Positions 18,936-28,738 of a stretch of 64,000 bases of DNA are shown in pieces. Source of the stretch: Sphaerisporangium melleum (GTDB lineage Bacteria > Actinomycetota > Actinomycetes > Streptosporangiales > Streptosporangiaceae); the NCBI RefSeq assembly GCF_014646695.1, contig NZ_BMNT01000005.1, forward strand, positions 1 through 64,000. Direction: 5' to 3'. The position numbers were made by a program, and so were the translations under genes. A model generated the notes under the pieces. That model was given only the letters and a program-made list of their open reading frames with translations, ran no database searches and was not told the origin of the DNA. The first letter of the stretch is position 1; each line of letters begins with the position of its first letter.

Positions 18936-19301
18936 TCACTTCTGGAGGACGGCCTGGATCTCCAGGCTGATCGCGATCTTGTCGCCGACCCGGCGGATGC
19001 CGGTCGAGCGGTAGCGCATCTGCGGGTACTCGCCGACGTCGAGGTAGTCGGCGGTGCGCAGGTGGTCGTCGCGCATCGCGTTGCCGGTGTCGATGGAGGC
19101 CAGGTCGATGGTCGCGGTGACGGAGGAGTCCAGCAGGTCCTCGCCGGTGACGATCGTGACGTCGAAGGCGGAGAACCGGCCGCGGATCTTGTTGATCATG
19201 AGGTGGCGGACGGTGAAGGCGACCTCGGAGTGGACCGGGTCGGCCTTCCACGCGCCGACCAGGTGGTCGGGGATCGCGATGGTCGCGGGGATGGTGTTCA
19301 T
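18936..19301 (-). CDS. YceI-family protein, internally shortened
   Basis: 121 residues, against about 170-190 in the family. The first part is normal (WKADPVHSEVAFTVRHLMINKIRGRF, the family signature; DHLRTADYLDVGEYPQMRYRSTG near 85-105). It then passes straight into the family's C-terminal strand, VGDKIAISLEIQAVLQK, in frame. About 55-60 residues of the lipocalin-like barrel are missing, which should damage the isoprenoid-binding pocket. ATG 19301. It may be a decayed gene or a minimal variant. Confidence 0.8.
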   Translation of the reverse strand: MNTIPATIAIPDHLVGAWKADPVHSEVAFTVRHLMINKIRGRFSAFDVTIVTGEDLLDSSVTATIDLASIDTGNAMRDDHLRTADYLDVGEYPQMRYRSTGIRRVGDKIAISLEIQAVLQK

Positions 19302-19345
19302 GTACGTCTCCTGAATGCGGGGCTGTGCGGGGACGTGGTGGGGAG

Positions 19346-19792
19346 TCAGGGATCGAGGTCGGTGGCGCCCTTGCCGGAGGTGATGTCGAGGGGCACCGAG
19401 ACCTGGTCGTGGACGATCAGCCAGAGGTCGTCGATCTTTCGCAGGCCGTAGGTGACCCTGACCCACATGCCACTGGTGGCGGTCCCGTTCTTGAGCGTGC
19501 CGCCGAGCCGGGCGAAGGCGTATCCGAAGGCCACGTCGTCGCCCACGGTGAGCGTCAGGTCGCGGATCTCGTAGCGCACGGTCTCGAAGAACAGGAACAC
19601 GTTCGCCCAGTTCCGGGCCTTGGCCTCCACCCCGACGTGCTGCAGCGGCGGTTCTACGTCGAACGACACGACCTCGGCCGCATAGACGCTCTTCAGCGTC
19701 TCGAGGTCCTTGTCCCGGAGAGCATCGATGATCTTGCCGACCTGCCGGCGGATCTGCGCCTCGTCCTGCTCGCGCTGCGTGGACGGCGTCAT
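19346..19792 (-). CDS. SnoaL/NTF2-like small protein (DUF4440 type)
   Basis: 148 residues with the cone-shaped alpha+beta fold signature: N-terminal helices with LRDKDLETLKSVYAAEVVSFDVEPPL, then strands ending LWLIVHDQVSVPLD. Such proteins bind or isomerise small hydrophobic molecules or protect against oxidative damage; the specific role is unknown. It is the first gene of the four-gene accessory operon and diverges from the LysR gene with about 110 bp between. Confidence 0.82.
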   Translation of the reverse strand: MTPSTQREQDEAQIRRQVGKIIDALRDKDLETLKSVYAAEVVSFDVEPPLQHVGVEAKARNWANVFLFFETVRYEIRDLTLTVGDDVAFGYAFARLGGTLKNGTATSGMWVRVTYGLRKIDDLWLIVHDQVSVPLDITSGKGATDLDP

Positions 19793-19877
19793 GGGGGTCT
19801 CCCTTCGCGGTGAGGCCTGTCGGCCCCTTCAGACCACGAAGTTATGCCGCCACGGCTATCCTGTCGAAGATCAATAT

Positions 19878-19895
19878 TGCTATCGGGCTATAGCA
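19878..19895. promoter_or_regulatory. LysR-type operator candidate
   Basis: Dyad TGCTAT-N6-ATAGCA immediately upstream of the LysR start, with another GGCTATC half-site at about 19854. The T-N11-A-like symmetry and position suit LysR autoregulation and control of the divergent operon. Confidence 0.5.
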
Positions 19896-19906
19896 CTGGA
19901 GGCATG

Positions 19907-20797
19907 ATGGAGCTCCACTCGCTCCGGCAGTTCCTGGTGGTCGCCCGGCTGGAGCACCTGAGCCGGGCCGCCGACGAGCTGCGCGTCGCCCAGCCCTCGC
20001 TGAGCCGCACCATCGCCCGGCTGGAGAGCGAGCTCGGCGCGCCGCTGTTCGACCGCAGCGGCCGACTCCGGCTGAACGACACCGGCAGGCTCTTCCGCGA
20101 CCATGTCGAACGCGCCCTCGGGGAGCTCGAGGCCGGGCGGCGCGCCGTCACCGAGGCCACCGATCAGGGCCTGGGCGCCGTCCGGCTGGCCTCGGAGACC
20201 TTCCTCACCCTCACCGGACCGCTGGCCGCCTTCAAACGCTCCCATCCGGCCGTCGAGCTCGAACTCCACTGGTCACCGCCCGAGGACATGGCCCGCCGGC
20301 TGCGCTCCCAGGAGATCGATCTGTGCGTCGCCTCCCAGCCCGTCCACGCCGAAGGACTGGAAGGGACCGCCCTGTTCGAAGAGGAGGTCGGCGTGGCCTT
20401 CCCGCTGGACCACCCGCTGGCCGGCCGCACCTCGGTGACCATGGGCGAGCTCGCCGACCAGCCGTTCGTCACCGCCCGCAGCGGACACTGGCTGCGCCGC
20501 CTGCTCGACCGGCTCTTCGCCGCCCACGGCCTCGTCCCGAAGATCGTGTGCGAGAGCGACGAGCACAGCGCGATCGCCGACCTGATCAGCGTCGGCTTGG
20601 GCGTCGGCCTCGTCCCCGCCTTCGCCCGCCGCAGCGCCACCCGTGCGCCCCTCGCCTGGATCCCCGTCGACGACCCCGCCTCCCGCCGCACCGTGACCCT
20701 CTACTGGGCCGCCGACTCCCACCTGTCCACCGCGGCCCGCCTGATGCGCACCACGATCACCGACTGGAACTGGACCACCGGCGAACCCCCGTCCTAA
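19907..20797 (+). CDS. LysR-family transcriptional regulator
   Basis: 296 residues. The N-terminal winged HTH (ELHSLRQFLVVARLEHLSRA then AQPSLSRTIARLESELG) is followed by a periplasmic-binding-like effector domain (about 90-290). Two ATGs (19904 and 19907) follow GGAGG at 19898; the second has the better spacing. It probably controls the divergent SnoaL-YceI-membrane-oxidase operon; the effector is unknown. Confidence 0.92.
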   Translation: MELHSLRQFLVVARLEHLSRAADELRVAQPSLSRTIARLESELGAPLFDRSGRLRLNDTGRLFRDHVERALGELEAGRRAVTEATDQGLGAVRLASETFLTLTGPLAAFKRSHPAVELELHWSPPEDMARRLRSQEIDLCVASQPVHAEGLEGTALFEEEVGVAFPLDHPLAGRTSVTMGELADQPFVTARSGHWLRRLLDRLFAAHGLVPKIVCESDEHSAIADLISVGLGVGLVPAFARRSATRAPLAWIPVDDPASRRTVTLYWAADSHLSTAARLMRTTITDWNWTTGEPPS

Positions 20798-21002
20798 TAG
20801 GGGCGGAGCCGGAACACGGCGGAAAGGGGCCGCCGACCCCGTCCGCGCTGGTCAGCGCGTCGATTGGCAGGGCCCGCACCAGGGCCAGAAGGAAGCGCTC
20901 GGGTCGTGCCGGCCGCGGTCGATGTAGATGACCGCCAGGGGACGCCGTCGAGGCGCCTGCCTCCCCCCGCAGGCCGAATCGGAGGCGGCGTGGTGCGGGG
21001 AC

Positions 21003-21788
21003 TCAGCGCCAGTGCCAGGCGTGGTCGACCGGGCCGATGCCGGCGCCGAGCGGGAAGCCGTGGGCGATGGCCCCGGTGACGTACTCCTTGGCCTTGGCCA
21101 CCGCACCCGGGACGTCCTCGCCCAGCGCCAGGTAGGAGGCGATGGCGGAGGCCAGCGTGCAGCCGGTGCCGTGCGTGTGCCGGTTGTCGTGCCGCTCGGC
21201 GGAGAAGCGGTACTCGCGGGTGCCGTCGGTGAGCAGGTCCACCGGACGGCCGGGCAGATGCCCGCCCTTGATCAGTGCCCAGGTGGGCCCGAGCGCCAGC
21301 ACCGCCTCGGCGGCCGGGCGCAGGCCGCCCTCGTCCTCGACCTTCACCGAGGTGAGCTGCTCGACCTCCCACAGGTTGGGCGTCACGACGGTCGCCACGG
21401 GGAGCAGCCGGGAGGTCACCGTCTGGACGGCCTCGGGAGCGAGCAGCGGGTCGCCGTGCTTGGAGACGCCCACCGGGTCCACCACCACGGGCACGTCCAG
21501 GCCGCCCAGCACCTCGGCGACCACCGTGACGAGCCGCGGGGAGGCCAGCATGCCGGTCTTGACCGCCTGAGCGCCGATGTCGCCGAGCACCGAGTCGAGC
21601 TGGGCGCGTACCGCCTCGGGCGGCAGCTCCCAGTAGCCCTGGACACCGAGGGAGTTCTGCGCCGTGACGGCCGCGATCACGCTCATGCCGTGGACGCCGA
21701 GGGCGAGCATGGTCTTCAGGTCGGCCTGGATGCCCGCACCTCCGCCCGAGTCGGAGCCTGCGACGGTCAGCACGCGGGGAGGAGTCAC
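21003..21788 (-). CDS. thiD: Hydroxymethylpyrimidine/phosphomethylpyrimidine kinase
   Basis: A 261-residue ribokinase-family enzyme that phosphorylates HMP and HMP-P in thiamine synthesis. It has the N-terminal [16 protein letters not shown], the [12 protein letters not shown] anion hole with catalytic Asp replaced by the family Cys, and [15 protein letters not shown] 21788 has no Shine-Dalgarno but lies six bases after TTTGAT, consistent with a leaderless mRNA. No TPP riboswitch is visible. thiL is 1.6 kb away. Confidence 0.93.
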   Translation of the reverse strand: MTPPRVLTVAGSDSGGGAGIQADLKTMLALGVHGMSVIAAVTAQNSLGVQGYWELPPEAVRAQLDSVLGDIGAQAVKTGMLASPRLVTVVAEVLGGLDVPVVVDPVGVSKHGDPLLAPEAVQTVTSRLLPVATVVTPNLWEVEQLTSVKVEDEGGLRPAAEAVLALGPTWALIKGGHLPGRPVDLLTDGTREYRFSAERHDNRHTHGTGCTLASAIASYLALGEDVPGAVAKAKEYVTGAIAHGFPLGAGIGPVDHAWHWR

Positions 21789-21870
21789 CCGTCCATCAAA
21801 CCAAACCCCGTACGAGGCCCGTCCCGCCGCTCCGGCGGTCGTGGAAGGCGGATGGCTCTCGGGGCCGGCG

Positions 21871-23343
21871 CTAAGGGGTGGCCTGCGCGGGGGGAACGGC
21901 GTCGGCGGACAGGCGGCAGCGACCGCCGGTGAGCTCACAGGTGTCCGGGAGGACCGGTTCGCCCTCTGCGGTGAAGGACACGGCGATCTGCTCGCCTTCG
22001 CGCAGCCTCCCGGCGGAGGAGACGACCAGGACGCCGTCCTCCTGCGTCCATTCGGCACCGTCCGCTCCGGTGACCGTGCCGCTCACCGGGACGCGGAGGG
22101 TCCAGCCGCCCAGCGTGGCCCCGGTATTGGTGATCGTCAGCCGGCCGGTGTAGCCGGCCGAGGTCGTCTCGGGCAGGTCGAACTCGACCGACACCCGGCC
22201 GGGCGCGATCAGCGGGTCGGGGCCACTGGCCGTCGGCGTGGCCTCCGGAGTGGTGATCTCGGTCTCCTCCTCGGTCGGCACCGGGTCGGAGGTCTCGTCC
22301 GAGGTCGGGCGGGTGGTGGGGGACGTCAGCTCGTCCTCAGGGGCGGTCTCGGTGTTCTTGGGGGTCGGCCGGGTGGACGGGCGCGTGGTCGGGCGGGCCG
22401 GTGTACGGCTCGCCCTGGACGACGGGGTGCCGGAGGGCGCCGGGTCGCGGGGGGTGGCGGTCGGTGTGGCGGTCTCCTCGTCCGCGTCGTCACCGAAGGT
22501 GTCGGCGGTGCCGGAGTCGGAGGGAGTGGTCGAGGGATCTTCCACCGGAGGCTTGGCCGGGCCGACGGCCGCGCAGACCTGGCCGCTCGGGCAGTCGGGG
22601 GTCTCCACCAGGTTCATCTGGCCGGAGCTGAGCCGGAGGCCGATGACGACGGTGGCGACGGCCGTGACGACCGCCGCGGCGGACAGCGCGGCGATCCGCC
22701 GCCCGCGTCCCGCCCTCGGCTTGGCCGCGCGGCGCCGGCCGCGCGAGCGCCCGTCCGCACCGTCATCGCCTGAGTCCGCGCTGGAAGCCCAGGGCCCGTC
22801 GCCGCCGGCCTCCGCGTCCTGATCAGGGGCGCCGAGGCCGACGCGTACGGTGTCCTCCGCAGTGGCGGGGTCCGTGTGGCCCGGCCTGGCGCCGGAGCCG
22901 AAGTCCGCCTCCCTGGGCCCGGACTCTGGGCCGGAGCCGGGAACCGCGCCGAAGCCGGCCTCGGCGGACGCCGAACCGGAGGCCGGGTCGGGTGCGACAT
23001 CCGACCAGGAGCTGGGCCAGGGCAGCGCCGGAGCGGTGTCCCAGGCGCTCGGGCGCGGTGGTTCCGGCTCCTGTGGGAGCTCCCACGACTGTGTCTCCTC
23101 CCCCACCGACGCGTACGGCCCGCTGGGCGAGGGACCGTTCGCGGCGGAGGCGTGCGCGGGGGCCACGTCGCCCGTCGAAGGGCCGGTGGGCGAGGGCTCG
23201 GCCGGCCAGGAGGGGTCAGGGGCGTTCAGCCACTCCGCGGTCCCGCGCTGGTCGTCGTCCGGGCGCCCGGCACGGCCGCGGCCGTCCGCCCCGTCCGGTT
23301 CGGACCCTCGGCCTCGCCATGACGTGTGGCGTCCCCGTCCCAT
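21871..23343 (-). CDS. Membrane-anchored protein with Ser/Thr/Pro-rich linker and CBM2-like domain
   Basis: 490 residues. A long disordered acidic/Pro-rich cytoplasmic part (1-205) is followed by a basic patch, one transmembrane helix (about 217-240), a Thr/Pro/Glu-rich extracellular linker (about 270-380) and a C-terminal beta domain (about 390-490) with [18 protein letters not shown], as in family-2 carbohydrate-binding modules. Paired Cys (CELTGGRC) near the end may form a disulphide. It probably binds a wall or extracellular polysaccharide. It is an unusually long cytoplasmic arm for a CBM protein. Confidence 0.75.
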   Translation of the reverse strand: MGRGRHTSWRGRGSEPDGADGRGRAGRPDDDQRGTAEWLNAPDPSWPAEPSPTGPSTGDVAPAHASAANGPSPSGPYASVGEETQSWELPQEPEPPRPSAWDTAPALPWPSSWSDVAPDPASGSASAEAGFGAVPGSGPESGPREADFGSGARPGHTDPATAEDTVRVGLGAPDQDAEAGGDGPWASSADSGDDGADGRSRGRRRAAKPRAGRGRRIAALSAAAVVTAVATVVIGLRLSSGQMNLVETPDCPSGQVCAAVGPAKPPVEDPSTTPSDSGTADTFGDDADEETATPTATPRDPAPSGTPSSRASRTPARPTTRPSTRPTPKNTETAPEDELTSPTTRPTSDETSDPVPTEEETEITTPEATPTASGPDPLIAPGRVSVEFDLPETTSAGYTGRLTITNTGATLGGWTLRVPVSGTVTGADGAEWTQEDGVLVVSSAGRLREGEQIAVSFTAEGEPVLPDTCELTGGRCRLSADAVPPAQATP

Positions 23344-23418
23344 GAAGCGCCTTCCTCTTAGAAATCACAGCGGGACACTTCATAACACCTTCAGCACGGC
23401 TTTGTCACAATTTTCCCG

Positions 23419-24387
23419 TTAATCCCGGAAGTGATCCCAGCCACCCCGCGCCTCGACCCGCCCGGTGACCTGCACTCCCTCACCATCGGTGACCCGCCCG
23501 ATGACCCGCCACTCCGGCGGCAGCCGCACACCCGCCGGGTAGGAGGCGACCAGCGCGTGGTCCTCACCGCCGGTCAGCACCCACCGCAGCGGGTCCTCTC
23601 CCAGCTCGGCCGCGGCGGCGGTCAGCTCCGCGGGCACCTCCAGCGCGTCCGGGTCGACCTCCACCCTCACCCCACCGGCCGCGGCGATGTGGCCGAGGTC
23701 CTGCACGAGCCCGTCACTGACGTCGGCCATCGCCGTGGCCCCCAGCACGGCGGCCCCCGGGCCGCAGGCGTACGGCGGGCGGGGCCGCCGGTGCGCGTCC
23801 GTCAACTCCTGGAACGCCTCGCCGGTCCGGCCCGCGAGGAGCAGGGCGAGCCCCGCCGCCGCGTACCCGAGCCGCCCGGCGATCGCCACCACATCTCCGG
23901 GACGGGCGCCGCTCCGGGTGACCGGGGCGCGCCCGCCGAGGTCGCCGAGCGCGGTCACCCCCAGGACGATCTGCTCGGAGCGGGTGATGTCGCCGCCCGC
24001 GACGCTCGCACCGACCAGCGCGCACTCGTCGCCGAAGCCGTCGGTCAGCCCGTCCAGCCACTCCGCCGGGAGGTCGGCGGGCAGGCCGAGGCCGACCACG
24101 AGGGCCGTCGGGTCGGCGCCCATCGCCGCGACGTCGGCGAGGTTCTGCGCCGCGGCCTTGCGGCCGATGTCGTAGGCGCTGGACCAATCGCGGCGGAAGT
24201 GCCTACCCTCGAGTAGGAGATCCGTCGTCACGACGACCCGTCCATCGGGGGCGCGGAGGACCGCGGCGTCGTCCCCGGGACCGAGCAAAACCGCCGGAAA
24301 TTGTGGCAATCGTCCAACAATACGGGCAATGATCCCGAATTCCCCAAGATCTGCGGCTCTGATAGCACACCTCCAGGTCTGTTGCAT
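23419..24387 (-). CDS. thiL: Thiamine-monophosphate kinase
   Basis: Phosphorylates thiamine phosphate to thiamine diphosphate. The sequence has DLGEFGIIARI, the metal-binding GPGDDAAVL, TTDLLLEGRHF, NLADVAAMGADP and the C-terminal TGGEDHALVA. The start is doubtful: ATG 24387 is the only standard codon close to the family N-terminus but has no ribosome-binding site, whereas a perfect TGGAG lies seven bases before an in-frame ATC at 24363, exactly where family members begin. 322 residues from the ATG. Confidence 0.9.
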   Translation of the reverse strand: MQQTWRCAIRAADLGEFGIIARIVGRLPQFPAVLLGPGDDAAVLRAPDGRVVVTTDLLLEGRHFRRDWSSAYDIGRKAAAQNLADVAAMGADPTALVVGLGLPADLPAEWLDGLTDGFGDECALVGASVAGGDITRSEQIVLGVTALGDLGGRAPVTRSGARPGDVVAIAGRLGYAAAGLALLLAGRTGEAFQELTDAHRRPRPPYACGPGAAVLGATAMADVSDGLVQDLGHIAAAGGVRVEVDPDALEVPAELTAAAAELGEDPLRWVLTGGEDHALVASYPAGVRLPPEWRVIGRVTDGEGVQVTGRVEARGGWDHFRD

Positions 24388-24453
24388 GTACGGTGGCGAT
24401 TCGGACTGATCGAGTAACGGCACTGAAACAATTCGCCCCCGCGGGAGGACGTG

Positions 24454-24687
24454 ATGGTGCACGCCTACATCCTTATCCAGACAGAGGTCGGCAAGGCGGC
24501 CGCGGTCGCCGGCGCGATCGCGGGCATCCAGGGTGTGACCCGCGCCGAGGACGTCACCGGCCCCTACGACGTGATCGTCCGCGCCGAGGCCAACAACGTG
24601 GACGAGCTCGGCAAACTGGTGGTAGCGCAGATTCAGGCCGTCGAGGGGATCACGCGTACCCTTACCTGTCCGATCGTGCACATCTGA
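24454..24687 (+). CDS. Stand-alone Lrp/AsnC ligand-binding (RAM) domain protein
   Basis: 77 residues consisting only of the effector/oligomerisation domain of Lrp/AsnC regulators (MVHAYILIQTEVGKA, TGPYDVIVRAEANNVDELGKL, TRTLTCPIV). There is no helix-turn-helix. The ATG follows GGGAGGAC; a GTG one codon earlier is the alternative. Such proteins bind amino acids and may act as partners of full regulators. It sits between thiL and the DUF3515 gene, a conserved actinomycete position. Confidence 0.88.
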   Translation: MVHAYILIQTEVGKAAAVAGAIAGIQGVTRAEDVTGPYDVIVRAEANNVDELGKLVVAQIQAVEGITRTLTCPIVHI

Positions 24688-24709
24688 GCGAGTCTTTCCG
24701 GGGGGAGCC

Positions 24710-25141
24710 ATGAAGCGGGCCGTCATGGCCGTGGCGGCCCTGTCGCTGCTGGCGGCCGGGTGCGGCGGGGCCGTCCGCGTGGATCCTCCCACCCCGCGGG
24801 GGACGGCGGCGACCGCGTGCGCGGCGCTGACCGACCGGCTTCCCCGCACCCTGGACGGCGCGGAGCGCGTCCCGTCCGACCCCCCTTCGCCGTACGTCGC
24901 GGTGTGGGGCGAGGGAGAGATCGCGCTCCGCTGTGGGGTGCCACGGCCGGCGGCCCTGGACCCGACGCAACAGGTGCCCGAGATCAACGGGGTGCCGTGG
25001 TTCGCCGACCCGGCCAGGCCGTCGCTGTTCACGGCGCTGATCCGGGACGGCTACGTCGAGGTGACGATCTCTCCACGGCATCAGGCGGCGAGCGTCCTCC
25101 TCGACCTGGCCGCGCCCATCAAGGCCGCCTTCTCCGCCTGA
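24710..25141 (+). CDS. DUF3515 lipoprotein
   Basis: 143 residues with a lipoprotein signal peptide and lipobox LAAGC (Cys18), so exported and lipid-anchored. The mature part has conserved Cys pairs (CAALTDRLP, ALRCGV) and WFADPARPSLF as in DUF3515. It lies 22 bp after the Lrp-type gene and convergent with ddl. Function unknown; it is conserved beside ddl in actinomycetes, which hints at a cell-envelope role. Confidence 0.82.
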   Translation: MKRAVMAVAALSLLAAGCGGAVRVDPPTPRGTAATACAALTDRLPRTLDGAERVPSDPPSPYVAVWGEGEIALRCGVPRPAALDPTQQVPEINGVPWFADPARPSLFTALIRDGYVEVTISPRHQAASVLLDLAAPIKAAFSA

Positions 25142-25169
25142 CGCCCACCCCGGCTCCACCGCCGGAGGC

Positions 25170-26285
25170 TCAACGCAGGCCGACGGGGCGGTGCAGCGCG
25201 AGCTGGATCAGGCGGTCCACCAGATCGGCGTAGGGCACTCCGGAGGCCGCCCACAACTGCGGCGCCACCGACATGGCCGTGAACCCCGGCATCGTGTTGA
25301 TCTCGTTGACGATCAGGCCGCCCGACGCGGTGTAGAAGAAGTCGACGCGGGACAACCCCTCGCAGCCGAGCGCCTCGAACGCCCGCACCGCCATCGCGCG
25401 CAGCTCCTCGCTCACCGCCTCGGGGATGTCGGCGGGCACCTGCAGCCGCATGTCCGACCCGATGTACTTGGCGCTGAAGTCGAAGAACTCGTGCGACTCC
25501 GCCACCAGCACCTCGCCCGGCAGGCTGGCGGCGGGCGGGTCGTCGCCGGGCGACTGCAGCACCGCGCACTCGATCTCGCGTCCCTGGATGGCCGCCTCGA
25601 CGAGGATCTTCGGGTCGTGCTCGCGGGCCAGCTCCACCGCCCGTTCCAGGTCCTGGAAGTCGTCCACCCGGGAGATGCCCTGGCTGGAGCCTGCGCGGGA
25701 CGGCTTGACGAAGACCGGCAGGCCGAGCACCTCGATGTCCTTGAGCACCCGCTCGCGGTCGAGGCGCCAGTCGCGGTCGCGCACCACGACGTGCGCACCC
25801 ACCGGCAGCCCGGCGGCGGCCAGCAGCGTCTTCATGTACGCCTTGTCCATGCCGACGGCGCTGGCCAGCACCCCTGACCCGACGTAGCGGACGCCCGCCA
25901 TCTCCAGCAGGCCCTGGATGGTGCCGTCCTCGCCGAACGGACCGTGCAGCATCGGGAAGACGACGTCCACCCGCCCGAGGGACGCGGGGATGGTCCCGGC
26001 GTCGAACGCCACGAGGGAGCCGTCGCCGGAGGGCAGCGCGAGCGCCCTGCCCGAGTCGTCCACCCTGGGCAGCTCTTCGCCCTCGATCTCGAACCTCTGG
26101 TCGTCCTGGGCGAGCACCCACCGCCCGTCCGGCGCGATGCCGATGGGCACGACGTCGTACTTGGACCGGTCGATGGCCGCCAGGACGCTGCCCGCGCCCA
26201 TCAGAGACACGGCGTGCTCGGAGTTGCGGCCGCCGAAGACCACCGCCACCCGTACGCGAGGCCGGGATTCCTGCTGCTCGTTCAT
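25170..26285 (-). CDS. ddl: D-alanine--D-alanine ligase
   Basis: A 371-residue ATP-grasp enzyme making the D-Ala-D-Ala dipeptide for peptidoglycan. It has VVFGGRNSEHAVSLMGA, HGPFGEDGTIQGLLE, KPSRAGSSQGISRV, EIECAVL and NEINTMPGFT. The ATG at 26285 lies eight bases after TAGATT and has no Shine-Dalgarno, so the transcript may be nearly leaderless. Nothing in the sequence suggests a D-Ala-D-Lac variant, though the omega-loop specificity was not modelled. Confidence 0.95.
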   Translation of the reverse strand: MNEQQESRPRVRVAVVFGGRNSEHAVSLMGAGSVLAAIDRSKYDVVPIGIAPDGRWVLAQDDQRFEIEGEELPRVDDSGRALALPSGDGSLVAFDAGTIPASLGRVDVVFPMLHGPFGEDGTIQGLLEMAGVRYVGSGVLASAVGMDKAYMKTLLAAAGLPVGAHVVVRDRDWRLDRERVLKDIEVLGLPVFVKPSRAGSSQGISRVDDFQDLERAVELAREHDPKILVEAAIQGREIECAVLQSPGDDPPAASLPGEVLVAESHEFFDFSAKYIGSDMRLQVPADIPEAVSEELRAMAVRAFEALGCEGLSRVDFFYTASGGLIVNEINTMPGFTAMSVAPQLWAASGVPYADLVDRLIQLALHRPVGLR

Positions 26286-26368
26286 GATGCCCGAATCTAC
26301 CTTGCGTCCTTGTCGTCCCTGCTTGTCAGGACCTACCCATCTCCGGTCAGTGCCCCGCAACCAGCGGG

Positions 26369-27619
26369 TCAGGCCCGGGTCGTGGAGGTGGAGCGAAGGG
26401 CGTCGAGCGCCTCGGTGACGTCCGCGATGAGGTCCTCGGCGTCCTCGAGGCCGATCGAGAAGCGCACCGCGCCGGCGTCGGCCCCGGAGGAGGCCGGGGC
26501 CGCGTCGCCCGCCCGCCGGGTCGTGGAGGCGACGTGCGCGACCTTGGTGTGCGTGCCGCCGATCGAGGCCGCGATGAGGGGCATCCGCAGCGTGTCGGCG
26601 AGCATGACCCCGGCCTCGTAGCCGCCGTGCGGGACCACGGTGACGCAGGCGCCGTACCGCGTGCCCTCGGGGCCGGCGTCGAAGAGCTGGCGGGCGAGCT
26701 GGTGGCCCGGGTGGCCGGGCAGGCCGGGGTAGTCGACGCGGCGCACCGCCGGGTGCTTGGCCACCGCGGCGGCGAACACCATCGCCGTCGCGCACATGCG
26801 CCGCACCCGCAGCGTCAGCGTGGCCAGGCCCCTGCGCAGCAGGAACGCCTCGTCGGGGGCCATGACGCCCCCGGTGTCGACGCGGACCTCGCGGATCTGG
26901 GAGATCAGGTCGGGGCGGCCGACCACGGCACCGCCCATGCCGTCGTCGTGCCCGCCGATGTACTTGGTCGCCGAGTGGACGACCAGGTCGGCGCCGTGCT
27001 CCAGCGGACGGCAGACCACCGGGGTGGCGGAGGTCGAGTCCACGACGAGCAGCGCACCGGCGTCCCGCGCGATGCGGTACAGGCCCCGGATGTCGGCGAC
27101 CGCCATGCTCGGGTGGCTCAGCGTCTCGGCGTAGACGATCTCGGTGCTGGAGCGTACGGCGGCGTGCACCCGGCGCAGGTCGGAGTAGTCCACGAAGTCC
27201 ACCGACACCCCGAAGCGCGACAGCACGTTCGACAGCAGCGAGCGGGTGCCGGCGTATAACTGCGCGGGCGCCACGACGTGGGCGCCGGCCCGCAGGAAGG
27301 TCATGAACACGGCGTGCACCGCCGCCATGCCGGAGGCGAACGCCTGACCGGCGACGTCCTCGGGGGCGGCGGCGCCCTCCAGCGCGGCGATGCCCTCGGC
27401 GAACGCCGCCACGGTCGGGTTGTCGATGCGGCTGTAGGCGTACCCCGGCACGCGCTCCCCGAGCACGTCGGCGTACTCGGCGGAGCTGTCGAAGCTCCAC
27501 GCGGAGGTGCGCCACACCGGCAGGCCGATGGGGAGCCGGCGCGAGTCCGGCGGCGGGGGGAGGTGGACGGCCCGGCTGTTCTCGCCGAGCCGCCTGCGCA
27601 TACGTCGGGAGGAAGTCAC
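26369..27619 (-). CDS. Cys/Met-metabolism PLP-dependent enzyme (cystathionine gamma-synthase/lyase family)
   Basis: A 416-residue fold-type-I PLP enzyme. The PLP lysine is in [12 protein letters not shown] (about residue 220), with YSRIDNPT near 65 and the phosphate-binding [10 protein letters not shown]. The GTG at 27619 overlaps the gpsA stop as GTGA, so it is translationally coupled to gpsA. Whether it is a synthase, a beta-lyase, a gamma-lyase or an aminotransferase-like outlier cannot be told from sequence alone. Confidence 0.88.
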   Translation of the reverse strand: MTSSRRMRRRLGENSRAVHLPPPPDSRRLPIGLPVWRTSAWSFDSSAEYADVLGERVPGYAYSRIDNPTVAAFAEGIAALEGAAAPEDVAGQAFASGMAAVHAVFMTFLRAGAHVVAPAQLYAGTRSLLSNVLSRFGVSVDFVDYSDLRRVHAAVRSSTEIVYAETLSHPSMAVADIRGLYRIARDAGALLVVDSTSATPVVCRPLEHGADLVVHSATKYIGGHDDGMGGAVVGRPDLISQIREVRVDTGGVMAPDEAFLLRRGLATLTLRVRRMCATAMVFAAAVAKHPAVRRVDYPGLPGHPGHQLARQLFDAGPEGTRYGACVTVVPHGGYEAGVMLADTLRMPLIAASIGGTHTKVAHVASTTRRAGDAAPASSGADAGAVRFSIGLEDAEDLIADVTEALDALRSTSTTRA

Positions 27620-28623
27620 ACGCCGTACCGTTCGGGCTTGGGAGTCCGCGACATGAGCAGCATCGCGGCCTCGCTGGGGGTCATTCCGTCGTGGACGACG
27701 CCCACCACGACCTCGGTGATCGGCATCTCCACGTCGTGCTTCCTCGCCAGGTCGAGCACCGACTCGCAGGACTTGACCCCTTCGGCGGTCTGCCTGGTGG
27801 CGGCGATGGTCTCGGCCATGGTCATGCCACGGCCGAGATTCTCCCCGAACGTGCGGTTGCGCGACAACGGGGAGGTGCAGGTCGCGACGAGGTCTCCCAT
27901 GCCGGCCAGACCGGCGAAGGTGTGCGGGTCGGCGCCGAGCGCGGCGCCCAGCCGGGCGATCTCGGCCAGCCCACGGGTCATCAGCGTCGCCCGGACGTTG
28001 TCCCCGAGCCCCATGCCGGCGGCCACGCCGACCGCCAGGGCGATGACGTTCTTGACCGCGCCGCCCAGCTCGACCCCGACGACGTCGGTGTTGGTGTAGG
28101 CGCGGAACCACGGCAGGTGGCAGGCCTCCTGCAGGCGGGCGGCGACCGCGTCGTCCTCGCTCGCGACGACCGTGGCGGCCGGCTCGTGCCTGATCAACTC
28201 GCCGACGAGGTTCGGCCCGGAGACCACCGCGATCCGGTTCGCCGGGACCCCGGCGACCTCGCCGATGACCTCGCTCATGCGCTTGCGGGTGCCGCGCTCG
28301 ACGCCCTTCATCAGGCTGACCAGCACGGCGTCCGGCGGGATGTGCGGGCTCCAGGCGGCGAGGTTCTCGCGCAGCGTCTGGGAGGGGACGGCGAGGACCA
28401 CGAAATCGGCGCCCTCCATCGCCTCGGCCGGGTCGGTGGTGGCGCGGACGGAGTCGGGCAGCCGCACGCCGGGAAGGTATTCGGGGTTCTCGTGCCGCCG
28501 GTCGATGGCCTCCACCACCTCGGCGCGCCGCCCCCACAGCGTCGCGGGCGTGCCCGCCTCCGCCAGGATCATGGCGAAGGTCGTGCCCCACGAACCGGTC
28601 CCGAAAACGACGGCCTTGGTCAT
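27616..28623 (-). CDS. gpsA: NAD(P)-dependent glycerol-3-phosphate dehydrogenase
   Basis: A 335-residue enzyme reducing dihydroxyacetone phosphate to sn-glycerol-3-phosphate for phospholipids. Rossmann motif [21 protein letters not shown], the active-site [12 protein letters not shown] and the C-terminal EGVKSCESV are present. ATG 28623 is preceded at six bases by TACGGT. Downstream of plsC in the same direction, as expected for phosphatidic acid synthesis. Confidence 0.96.
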   Translation of the reverse strand: MTKAVVFGTGSWGTTFAMILAEAGTPATLWGRRAEVVEAIDRRHENPEYLPGVRLPDSVRATTDPAEAMEGADFVVLAVPSQTLRENLAAWSPHIPPDAVLVSLMKGVERGTRKRMSEVIGEVAGVPANRIAVVSGPNLVGELIRHEPAATVVASEDDAVAARLQEACHLPWFRAYTNTDVVGVELGGAVKNVIALAVGVAAGMGLGDNVRATLMTRGLAEIARLGAALGADPHTFAGLAGMGDLVATCTSPLSRNRTFGENLGRGMTMAETIAATRQTAEGVKSCESVLDLARKHDVEMPITEVVVGVVHDGMTPSEAAMLLMSRTPKPERYGV

Positions 28624-28738
28624 CTGCTCACCGTACGCCCACTCCGCGACGCGTCGTCGCCGCCGCTGGATCGATCACTTAGCCGGCCACCGTCCCCACC
28701 GGCGGGCGGGGCACCGCCCCGGCCGCCGGCGCCGCGGG

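Noticed and set aside
20798-21002. Possible TPP riboswitch near thiD
   Set aside because: It lies downstream of thiD, and no THI-box core is seen there or upstream of the thiD start.
20852-21106. 84-residue minus ORF with a CGPC motif
   Set aside because: It overlaps the end of thiD and lacks a ribosome-binding site. Thioredoxin-like CGPC alone is not enough; I see no thioredoxin fold around it.
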